From Micractinium sp. NFX-FRZ (taxonomy: Eukaryota; Chlorophyta; Trebouxiophyceae; Chlorellales; Chlorellaceae), in NCBI GenBank assembly GCA_029339195.1, contig JAPTJF010000403.1, forward strand, positions 1 through 57,966: a stretch of 57,966 bases of DNA. Direction: 5' to 3'. The notes beneath the pieces are model-generated. The model was given only the letters and a program-made list of their open reading frames with translations. It was not told the DNA's origin and did no database searches. Of the stretch, positions 42,901 to 52,900 are shown piece by piece. Positions within the stretch are counted from its first letter, which is position 1. Every line of letters begins with the position of its first letter. A program made the position numbers and the translations under genes.

Positions 42901-45445
42901 GTTAAGCCCCCGCCTTGCTTGCTCTCCCTTCCTGCCACACACACAAGTCTCGCTGCCCCTGCCTGCCTGCCCACCTGCCCTGCCCTGCCTTCCACCCTCT
43001 GCCCGCCCCTGCTCCCCACGCCTCTTAACCTTCATCCCAATCCGTGCCTGCAGAGGCGCACTGGCGCTATGTGCTGACTTGGGAGCGCTTGTTGGGTGAT
43101 GTGGAGGAGCTGGGCACGCTGGAGGTGCGCTGCCGTGCCTTGTGCAGTCTATAGCCTGCTGCGCCTGCTGCCCAGCGCTGGCGCTGCTGCTTGGTGCGCC
43201 CGCTGCTGGGGAACGTGAGAAAGCTGGGCACCTGCCTGCACCTTGCCGGCTACCCCTGTGCTGCTGGTGCTGCTGCCCCCTCTGCGCGCTGCTGCTGCCG
43301 GTTGCACCGCCGACGCCGCTGCCGTGGGCCGCACACGCACGCTCCATCCAACTGCCAATCCTCGCCCGCTCCTTCTTGCAGCTGCAACCCAAGAAGCCAC
43401 GGGCTGGCAGCAAAGCGGCAGCAGCGGCGGCGGCAGGCGGGGATGGAGCTGGCGGTGGGGGGGAGGAGGAGGAGGAGGAGGGGGATGTGCTGGGCACCCA
43501 GGCGGCCAGCCAAAGCCAAGCTCTGCGTCAGCGTCTGGGAGGCGCCGCCTCCCCAGGGGGAGAGGTGGAGTCACTCACGGTGAGCAGACCCCTTCCTGTC
43601 CTGTGTGTCTTCTCCTACCTCCTCTGGAGGCTGGCTGGTTGGCCGGTCGGCTGCTGTGCGTGCATTTACAGCCTACAATTGGTGTGTGCGTGCAATGCAA
43701 TGCATCCTTCCTACATGCAGCAACGCGTCCCTCTGCTAGCCTCGGCTCGAGGCCACTCGGCCCGTCTGGTCTCCCACGTCACTGCCCATACCCTCCCCCT
43801 ATATCCACCCCCCACCACCACCTTGTCCCTCCCCTCCCTCACCCTGCAGGCACGGGAGTTTGACCTGCGCTGGCTCAAGGAGCAGCCTGCAGAGCACCGT
43901 GCGGTGCGCATCTCAGTCGTGCACCGCTTGCTGCCCCACCTGGAGCAGCAGTGGCAGCAGCGCCAGGCGGGCGGCGCCAAGGCCAGCAAGGGCGGCAAGA
44001 AGGCAGGGGCAGCGTCCGCAGCAGGAGGTGCAGGCCCCGGGAGCAGCAGCGGCGGTAGGAAGCCTGCTGCGGGGGGCGCAGCGCGCAAGCCGCGGGCCGC
44101 CGGCGGCAGCAAGGCAGCGCGGCAGCTGCAACTGGGCGGGCAGGATGTGGCAGCTGGCGGGGCGGCAGCAGAAGGGCAAGATAAGTTTGCAGACTTGACT
44201 CAGTATCTAGCGCAGCGCAGGGCGGGGCACCTGCCGCAGGCATCTGCTTCCATGTCGGCAGCAGTGGCAGCGGCAGCAGCAGCGGTACCCGCGGCCAATG
44301 GCAAGCCAAAGCGTGTGGCGGGCCTGCCCGGCGGCGGGTATGGCCTGGCAGGCGGCAGCGGTGCGGCTGGCCGGCAGCGCGCGCAGCAGCAGCCCCAGCA
44401 GCAGCAGCGCCAGCAGCAGGCAGGAGGGTATCGGCAGTATCTGCCCTCGTCAGCAGCAGGCATGCAGGCGCTGCTGAGCCGGGCGCTCGGAGACCCGCCA
44501 CCGCAGCAGCAGCAGCAGCAGATACAGGCGGGCAGGGAGGAGCACCCGCCGCCCGAGCAGCGTGCCTCGCCTGAAAAGCGGCTGCGCAGCCCTCGGGGCG
44601 GCCCAGGGGAGGCAGCTTGGCCGGCGGCGGGCATGCCAGCTGGCGCCAGCGCAGCATCTCCTGCTGACATGGACCTTGGATCTCCTGGGTTTGAGGTGCT
44701 CCTCAGCTCACCAGAATCCCCAGCACCTGCCAGGCAGCAGCAGCAACAGCAGCAGCAGCAGACAAGGCTTGGTGGCAGCAGCGGCGGCGGCAGGGCAAGC
44801 AGCGGTGGCGGCGGTGCTTCCCTCCATGCCAGCAGCGCACAGCTGGAGAGCAGGGAGGAAGATGAAGAGGAGGAGCCGCTGCCCCTGGGCCTGCGCATGG
44901 CACGCAGATTGGGGCAGGAGCGGTCATATGGCTGGGATGGCGGCAGCGAGCCGCAGCAGGTGGCGCCGCAGCATGCGCAGCAGCAAGCGGAGCAGCCAGC
45001 GCGGGCGCAGGGTGCGCATGCAAGCCAGCAAGGCCCTCGGCGCGGCAGGCGCGCCAGCGGGGGGGCAGGCAGTGCAGGGCATGACATCCGCACATTCCTG
45101 CTGCCGAGTCCCGCCCCCGCCGCATCACCGCCAGCTGTGGCAGCAGCGGGCGCAAGGGGGGCAAGCCAAGCAGCTACGGCACGGCAGCCGATGGCACCAA
45201 TAGCAGCACCAGCGGCGGAGAGAGCAGGAGCAGGTGCTGGCTTCGATGTCGTGGATTTGGTCACGCCGCCGCGCCCACGGCTGCCGAGCGCCGCGCCCCC
45301 GCTGGCAGCGGTTGTGCAGGGGGGGCCGCAGCAGCAGGCGCAGCAGGCTGCTGCCTCTGAGCCTGGCGACGAGCAGCCCAGGCGGCACCTGACTGCGACA
45401 CTGGGGGAGGAGCCTATTGACCTCACCCTGTCTGACTCGGATTGA
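37573..45445 (+). CDS. GEN1: GEN1/SEND1-type flap endonuclease / Holliday-junction resolvase
   Basis: Structure-specific nuclease of the FEN1/XPG superfamily; GEN1/SEND1 members resolve Holliday junctions in the nucleus. The 19 exons are 37573-37719, 37905-37976, 38291-38405, 38710-38783, 39071-39217, 39467-39587, 39803-39873, 40121-40171, 40488-40553, 40830-40898, 41132-41203, 41537-41593, 41756-41856, 42093-42169, 42379-42455, 42695-42761, 43054-43124, 43382-43579 and 43850-45445, giving 1082 aa. XPG-N carries VAVDLATW (D42) and VLVVEGRPP (E89). XPG-I carries PGEAEA (E146, E148) and SSDSDTLLYG (D167, D169). DYDLDGAQGVGSVGG (residues 226-240) is the helix-hairpin-helix region. All metal ligands are thus intact. 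A Cys cluster (CTGCHACGHE, NVCACCPP, ERCGCAF) matches the GEN/SEND1-specific CxxC region. The last about 530 residues are Gln/Ala/Gly-rich and end in a SUMO-interaction-like EEPIDLTLSDSD. Confidence 0.93.
39953..39991 (+). repeat. 39-base poly-G run in GEN1 intron 7
   Basis: Thirty-nine uninterrupted G residues in the sense strand of the intron, followed at once by a 15-base copy of the exon 7 end (39992-40006). It is potentially quadruplex-forming. The exact length may be a sequencing or assembly estimate. Confidence 0.9.
41291..41330 (+). pseudogene. Echo of GEN1 exon 11 end plus donor in intron 11
   Basis: agctggagcggcgggtgagg copies the exon 11/intron 11 junction (agctggaacggcgggtgggt at 41189-41208). 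The following GTGCTGTGCTG tract is also shared. The copy keeps an intact, even stronger donor (gtgagg). Confidence 0.88.
42523..42618 (+). pseudogene. Two echoes of GEN1 exon 16 start in intron 15
   Basis: gcagtcggagttcaggcggc (42591) and gcagtggagtccaggcggta (42523) resemble the real acceptor and exon 16 start, gcaggccgagttccaggcgg (42691). Both echoes keep the AG of the acceptor. Confidence 0.82.
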
Positions 45446-46035
45446 AGGCGTGTGAAGCTTCCCACTCCGCCTCACCGTGCACCGCGCACGCCGCCACCAG
45501 CGTTTCCCCTGTCCTGCAGCGCCTTCCAGGCCGAGCAGCTTGTAAGAAAGCCAGCCCATATTGTTAAAGCCTTCCGCAGGCTGTGGCCGCCAAATGGTGC
45601 GTGGGCAGAACGGGGCGGCATCATCTTCCAGGACACTGGTCAGGTGGACGTGTCTGAGCGAACGTGTACGGCTAGTTCGCGCGGGTCAAGGTGCAGCGAG
45701 CCTCAATCGCCCGTCAAAAAAGTCCTCAACCGTTTGCCTGCCGCACGCATGCGGTAGGACATCTTTTCTGCGAACATGGGCACCGCCAACGTCTACCATT
45801 GCACTGCATCTTCGGTCCAAGCTGTCCAAGGGCTTGCTGAAACTAGTAAAAGCTAACGTACTCCAGGAAGGTGTATTTCAAGGTTCAGGGTGGAAGCTTT
45901 CCAGCTCTGAGCTGAGTCAGCATGAGCTGTCTTGTTCCTGTCGTGCAGGATTCATCTGGGCGGTAAGATCTCCTGGCAGCACCTTCTCTTCACCTCAGGG
46001 GCAGCATTTTTGGTCACTCCTCCGTGTCGCACAGC
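45446..46035. other. Intergenic region between GEN1 and the Pro-rich gene
   Basis: GEN1 3' flank and 5' flank of the tandem downstream gene. Nothing beyond the TGTAA motif is supported. Confidence 0.6.
45541..45545 (+). terminator. Putative TGTAA polyadenylation signal of GEN1
   Basis: TGTAA about 96 bp past the GEN1 TGA. Motif and distance fit chlorophyte 3' ends. Confidence 0.5.
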
Positions 46036-48890
46036 ATGATGGCCCTCCCAGGGAGGCGGGGCCCAGCGTTGCTGGCAGCCCTCCTCGCTGTGGCAGGTGA
46101 GGGGCCTCCAGAGGGCCCGGCATGTCATGTTACGCAGATTGCTTGAGCGCAGGAGTGCGACAACGTCTGCTTGGCTGGGCAATGGGCGGTTCCGTCCACC
46201 CATCACCTGTGCAAACTGGACTTGGGCTGACAACGAACGCAGCAGACCGCCTGCTGCGCCCCCCTGACTTCATGGATCCCTCTGCATCCCGCCGGGCGAG
46301 CCTCGCCCTCGTCAACCGCACCCCTGACACCTCGCCCTACAGGTGTTAACCTGAGCCCGTCCTTGTGTGCCTCCCGCCCTCATTCGTCCTCCCCAACTCG
46401 CAGGCATCTTGTTCGGGAGTGCTCACGCGCAGCAGGACAGGTGAGGGGAGGGTTTGGGGGGGAGAGTCTGCGCCTGCCCGCTGCGCCTGCCCGCTGCGGC
46501 ATGCGGTGGCTGCCGCCCACCCGTGCCGGTATTGGTGCTCGCACGCCCCAGGAGTGCTTCAGGCGGGATGCATGCGGCACCGGCCGCACTCTTGCTGCAA
46601 GAATGAAGCACAGGCGCACAGAATGCCAGCCAGGCAGCTTCCTTGCCGCCGTCCCCCGGCGCCGGCTTGCGTGCAGCGGGCGCCCACCAGCCCTGCGCCA
46701 GCACCGTGCCACTGGTGACCCCAACCAGTGGTTGCGCCGGCGCCCGCCTCCGCCTGCCCCCGCTTGCAGGTTGCATGGCCGGAGGCTGGCTCAGAGGAGG
46801 CCACCCCCGCCCCCGGAACCCCCGCGTCCCCCGCCCAGGCCCCCATCACCTCCACGCCCACCGCCGCCCAGGTACCGGTCTGGCCACCGGCGGGCGCCTG
46901 TGCACGCCTGCCGCCTGTCGAGTGCACAGCGGCATGCATGCACAGGCAGGCTGCTGGGTCGTTCCGCGGAATCAGGGCTGGCATTTGTGCCCGCCCTGCA
47001 CTTGTTGCGCACGTGCCTGACCTACGTGTGTGTGACATGGCATCCCCCCGGATGCCCCCCATGCTGCCTGCTGCAGCCCCAAACCCAGCCCGCCGCCGCC
47101 GCCGCCCCCTTCCCCGTCTCCGCCCCCTCCTCCCCCCTCTCCCCCTCCTTCGCCGCCCCCTCGGCCTCCCAGGCCGCCGCCGCCGCCGCCGTCCCCCTCA
47201 CCGCCCAGCCCCCCACGCCCCCCAAGGTCAGGCGGGCAGCTGTGTGCAGCCTGGCAGCACAGAGTCTGCGGTTGGAGGTATCCCTGCCTGCTGTGGGGCT
47301 GGGCTGGGCGGCAGGGCCGGGTAAGCCAATCAGCTTGAAGGGGGTTGTGCGGTCCTGCTCGATGGTAATAACCGTGAGTGCGCACACGGTAGCAGCCAAC
47401 CGCAGCTAACCAATTCAGGCAGTGCCGGGGTGGCTCACAGCCCTGCTCACCACCGCTCCGCACAGCGCCACGCTTCGGGAGACACCAGGCGCGAGGTGCG
47501 CTTGGCAGGTTGCGTGCTCAATCCACCGCAATGCCCGCCACTGCTCCCGGTGCAGCCCACCGCCGCCGCCCTCCCCGCGGCCGCCCCCCTCCCCGCGCCC
47601 TCCGCCTCCCAGGCCCTTCCCTCCCCCAAGGTGTGTTTTCCCATGCTGCGCAGCGTGCTGCCCTAGTCTGGGTGCCCCGAACGTCGCGCTGCGCATGCAG
47701 CGGGCTCACTCGGATAAAAACGCTCCAGATTGGGAAGAGGGGGCTAGGGCATGCCGAGGAGCAGCGCCGCTCTTGGGGCTGGTGCTGAAGGTGGCAACCT
47801 GAGGTCCGCTGCCGTGTCGGCAAGCTCTCACAGGCGCTGTGTGGGTGGGTGCGAGATCCAGGAGCCGCAGGAGCCGTGGCTCTGCCGCTTGCTGCAACGC
47901 GTGAATGGCAGAGGTGCCACCGATTGTTGTTGGGTGGGAGTGCGTGCATATGCATACGCTCCCTCCCAATGCGGCATTCCCTCCCCCTCCCGCTCCCGCT
48001 CCCCTGTGTGCAGCCCCAGCCCCCCGAGGCCCCCGCCACCACCTCCACGCCCGCCGCCAAGCCCACAGCCAAGGCCACCCCCGCCCCCACCATCCCCGCC
48101 TCCCCCGCCCCCTCCAAGGCCCCCTCCCCCTCCACCCCCTCCCCCTCCCAAGCCCTCTCCCCCTCCTCCTCCGCCCTCCCCTCCCCCTTCGCCACAACCG
48201 CCCCCTCCCCCCAGCCCACCCGCTCCGCCCCCACCACGCGAAACGCAGGCGTGAGTGACCGCTGCTGCTGCTGCTGCTCCTGCTGCTGCTGCTCCTGCCC
48301 TGGCAATATGCTGTGGCTGCCCGCAGCGTTGCAGCACATCTGGGCCTCACAGCCTGCCTGCCAGCACAGCCTGCACGCCTGCCCCCCACAGCATGTGTGC
48401 CTCCCTGCGACAGGCGCTGCCAGCCACTCGTGGCTGCAGCTTGGGAGGCCGAGCTCACGCTGCATGTACCGTGCAGCAATCCCAACTGTACTGTGCGTTC
48501 ATAACCAAGCAGATCGCAGGTACAGCGACTGAGTGCCACTGCATTGTAACCCCGCCCCCCTCCCCACCTGCGCAGGCCCCGCCCGCCCCCCTCTCCCCGG
48601 CCGCCCCCGCCTGCGCCCCGCCCTCCCCGCCCTCCGCCTCCCCCCAGTCCCTCTCCACCCCCTCCCCCACCTCGCCCCTCACCGCCCCCACCCAGGGTGT
48701 AAGGCTGAGCAGCTGCGGTGCCGGGCCTGGCTTACTGGGCACCCCGCTTCGATTGTCATGCGCTGAACTTGCAGCCGCTGCCAGCGGGGTAAGCGCACCT
48801 GCGCGGCGTGGCGTGGGATGGAGCGGGCCCCTGCTGGAAGGACAGGGCTGCAGCCCGGGCAGGCCGGAGTGTGTGTGGGCCCAACCCTAA
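46036..48890 (+). CDS. Secreted Pro/Ala/Ser/Thr-rich protein (cell-wall or HRGP-like)
   Basis: The eight exons are 46036-46096, 46243-46342, 46404-46440, 46770-46871, 47077-47226, 47556-47630, 48014-48250 and 48576-48890, giving 358 aa. Exon 1 encodes a signal peptide (MMALPGRRGPALLAALLAVA). Exons 2 and 3 give a short ordinary segment (DRLLRPPDFMDPSASRR, HLVRECSRAAGQ) with one possible N-glycosylation site (NRT). Exons 4 to 8 encode Pro/Ala/Ser/Thr modules such as TPASPAQAPITSTPT and PLPAPSASQALPSPK, the spaced SP/AP/TP pattern favoured for hydroxyproline O-glycosylation in algal and plant wall proteins. Introns 3 to 7 are all phase 0. The last exon ends in a Cys-containing tail before TAA. 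An alternative small intron (donor near 48699, acceptor near 48774) would shorten it. No globular domain is seen. The gene model rests on splice sites and composition, with no homologue recognised. Confidence 0.68.
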
Positions 48891-49977
48891 TGCACGAATG
48901 TTGCGCACACGTGCGCTGGCTTGCGGCTTGCTGCCATGTCGCGTAATGCGAATGCCACCAACTTAAAAGACAAGATACCCCCGCCTACAACCAATATGAA
49001 GGAAGCACACGTCACCTGCTTTATATCAGTCATCACCGAAACAGAAACTCCTGTTTATCTATATGAATATATGTGGTTATATATACTCGTCTATTCCTTG
49101 TTGTAAGAAACATTGGTGCCATGCTCTGGCCTGCTGGTCAGATGTATGCTTAATGATGATTGACGCCAACAGTACTGGCTTGCAATGTAACATGCAAGAC
49201 TGCTTAAGGCAGAGGCTGGGGCCGCCGAAGGTTGAGGGCCTGGCGGCGCCATCCGCTGAGCTGGCATCCCAACAGGCATTGCCAAGCTGGCAGCCGTGCC
49301 TTCTTCACCCCTGCCCATGCACCCGCCAAGCTGCACCACCAGCCGCAGCCTTACTGAGGCCCTCGCCACATCCCGAGTGGTACTGCACGTGCGGGTGCCT
49401 GTGTACGCCTTGTTCGGTGAGCAGCTGGGCCCACCCGCTGCCTGCGTGCACCTCCATTAATGCACCTCAATATTGCACCGACACCGTACCCTAATGCGTG
49501 GCTGTGGTCACACCTCAGCAGCAGTGAATAGCCCGCCCCACTCGCCCGCTGACCAGCTTCACTACTTGGCCTGGGTGGCAGGGGAGAACGCACGTCTGGG
49601 AAGGGTGCTGGTTGCATCTTTAGAAGCCCCACAAAAAGCAATGTGTAGAGAAAGACGTGAGTGTGCGCGGGCATGGGATAGCGGGGATGCAAGGCGGTGC
49701 TGGTGCGGTAAAGGGGGCACGGGGGCAGAAGGGGGTGACAATGCGACGTAGTGGTGACACGAGCGGGGGTGCATAGAGTATGGCACAGGTGAAGGGGCAG
49801 CAAACACATGCGGGCAGCAAGCACATGTGGACAGCAGAGCAGTAGAGGGGCAGGAACAGCACAGGCAGGGGATCCTTGTCTTGTGTTGCAGTCGCTGTGC
49901 AGCGCGGTGCGACCCCCAAGGTTGTGATAAAGCCGCCGCAGCAGCAGCAGCCACTTGCCTGGCTGCTTGCCCGCCCT
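48891..49977. other. Convergent intergenic region with an AT-rich core
   Basis: Lies between the 3' ends of the Pro-rich (+) and CDP-DAG synthase (-) genes. 48960-49110 is strikingly AT-rich for this window and contains TTGTAAG, probably the 3' end of the Pro-rich transcript. No gene is supported. Confidence 0.6.
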
Positions 49978-52900
49978 TCATCCCGCCGCAGCCCGCCGCG
50001 CGCGCTGCGCTATCGCGTCCCCCAGCTGAGCTGGCAGCATCTGCTGCCCCACCAGCACGTTGGCAAGTCGCTCCAGCACTTCCAGCTGCGGGTGGGGTGG
50101 AGTGAGGTGGAGGGGGGCAGAGGGCAGCAGAGTTGGGGAAGGGAGGGCAGCAGAGTTGGCAAGTGCGGGCTTGGTGGGTGGGGCGGGAAGAGCAGGGCAC
50201 GGCTGCCGCCAGGGCTAATTGCAGCAGGCGCACAGGTATCGCATGCACACCCGCATGCCCTACCAAGGGTACGGGGGAGCCTGAACACTGCAAGCCTGCA
50301 GCCGGAGCGCCCACGGCATGCTCATTCAGTCACACATGCACACCCGGCCTCCGGCAACAATGCGCTGGCGCCGCCGCCCGATCACCCCCTGCCGACCCCG
50401 CACCTGCTGCGGCGGCGCCAGCTTGAGCGCTGCGCTCACGACTGCTGCCACCGACTGCGCGCTTTTCGCCACGTAATTGTTGTAGTAGATGTAGGCAAAC
50501 ACGGCCATGACGATCTGTGCTCAAACGGGAAAGGGCGGGACGCACAGCGGTGAGTTGGCTGCACGCGCCCTGCCACACACATACGACTTGCAAGCAGACA
50601 CGGCCAGGCTGCTTTTGTTAGGTTGCAGCAAGGGGCGTTCGGTCGGAGGGAAGAGGTGCATGACATAAGGGGTGGGTGATGGATGCCAGCAAGGCCACAG
50701 CCCACCTGGCAGTCGAATCTGTCGGTCACCCCTCCGTGCCCGGGTATGGAGTCCCCAAAGTCCTTGATCTTGAAGCCCCGCTTGAAGCCGGAGGCAAAGA
50801 AGCCGCCAAAGGGGGCCAGGAAGGAGGCGAAGAGGGCCAGGGAGACCTGAGGGGGGGAGGGGAAAGGAAGGGAAAGGGGTGAGAAAGGCTGACAGGGGGC
50901 CAAGACGGACGCAAAGACGGCCAGGGGGCCTGCATGGGAGGGCTATTGCAGATCGGGGCACGGGCAGGCATGCGCCAGGGGCAAGCTAAGAGGCAGGGCC
51001 CCAGCCCTGCCCCCAGAGCACATCACATCACAGCACAGCACGGCACCTCCCTCCCCGTGTGCAGCTGCTTGGGCAGGCGTATGAGAGTGGACGCTGCAGC
51101 CCAGGCCCACATCCCCAGCCCTCCACGCTCTCATGGACACACACTGTGCGTGGGACCCCTTCGCTCACCGCGTGCAGCTGCATGGGCAGGCATGTGAAGG
51201 AGAAGCCGGCGATGGCGTCCCGCAGCGGGGCGGGCAGCAGGCCCCCCACGCTGTACACCATCTCGTTGATGGCTGGGTTGGTCTCGTCCTGCGAGCAAGC
51301 GGCGAGGGTCAGCAGGCAGTGTCAGCAAGCAGAGTGCCAGCACGCAGAGTGCCAGCAAGGTAGCGGTCAACGCGGGCAAAAGGGGGGTCAGCGGAGGACG
51401 GGATGCAGGCAGGCGAGGCAGTTGGACAGTAGAAGGCCTGACTTCCTTGAACATCGCCCAAATAGTGGGTCCAGCCCTCACCTGCCTGCCACACAGTGCA
51501 GCAAAGGCACTTCATCCCACTCCTGCTCCATCCCCGCAGGACGGTCACCATAGCACATCAGCACACCAGACGGTCATCACAGAACACCAGCGCATCAGGC
51601 GCACTCACCAGTATGTCCCTCAGCCGGAAGGTGTGGTACCTGAAGGTTTCAGGCACCTCTGCGCACGGCATGGGCTGCCAGATGGACAGGTCCTGCGGGG
51701 GGGAGCGCAACAGGCACGGATGGCAGGGCAAAGTCGAGCGAGGTGAGGCAAGGGGAAGTGGGCCTGCGCACATACCGGACAGCCAGATGAGGCATGCCGC
51801 GGGGTGGAGAGCGGGTGGGAAGGCAGGCGGGGAGGGAGAGCACAAGGAACAGGGGGCGAGGCGGGGCGAGGCGAGGGGCCCGGCAAGCAGGCGCCCTACA
51901 GAACGCCGGGCATGCAGGCAGGCTGGGGTGCTCAGGCAGGCTGTGCTGTGCTGTGCTGTGCTGTACACGCGACGGCTGCGCTGCATGCGCAGCAGGAACG
52001 CCGGGGCTGGCGCTGCCCAATGACATGCTTCCACGGCTGCCAGCTGATCTCACCGTGCGGGGGCAGATGAACCACTTGAACTGCGACATGAGCAGGGAGC
52101 CGTACCAGGCGGCAATCACTGCAGATGGGCAGGCAAGGCAGGGGGGTTTATGATCAGATCCGAGGCCATGCTGGGGCCGGGCCGCAAAGCCTTGTGCGGT
52201 GGGCGGAGGGAGGAGTGCCAGAAGCGGAGACGGGGAAGCCGTTGAGATGGCGCAAGCAGGCCATGCGCTGGTGTGACACTGGGGCCTCACACGCCAGCAG
52301 CAGGCGCCGCTGCCGCCGTGGAGCACTATCAGGGTTCCTGCCTGGCAGCTGCACATCCCTTCCCCTCCCCCGCCCCTGCCCACACGGCGCCCGATGAGTA
52401 CCTCCCACAGTGCCCCATGTGAGCGCCCCCTCCCTCCCTCCCCTCCCTGCTCCAACCCATACCCGCAGCTCCCGCCCGCCCACAGTGCCCCATGTGCGCA
52501 CCCCCTCCCACCCTCCCCTCCCTGCTCCAACCTCACACCCCCAGCTCCGACCTGCCCACCTGTTCCTACGCAGCCCCCCAGGAAGCCCTCCCACGTCTTC
52601 TTGGGAGACAGCTTGATGAGCGGGGTGCGGCCAAAGAAGAAGCCTGCACGGGTGCCAAGCGGGTAGTTCCAGTCGGCTTTGTTTGCATTAGGGGGTCCAA
52701 ATGGGTGTGAAAATCATATCAAGCCAGCAAGCAGCGCACCCGCCAGGTAGGCCATGCAGGTACGGTGACCCGCACACAACCGACAGCCACGCTGTTGACC
52801 ACAGCGCGCGCCACAGCAGCGCACCCGCCAGGTAGGCCATGATGTCGTTGACGATGACCAGCGCCGTGGGCAGGAGGAACCAGATGATGCCCTCAAACAG

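Noticed and set aside
46363..47409. 348-codon ORF over the Pro-rich gene
   Set aside because: Runs through introns 3 and 4. Its Arg/Pro-rich translation is an alternative frame of exons whose spliced frame gives a signal peptide and clean phase-0 modules.
49891..49960. Exon-like segment after ttgtgttgcag on the plus strand
   Set aside because: No upstream donor partner or family similarity. It is the 3' flank of the minus-strand CDP-DAG synthase.
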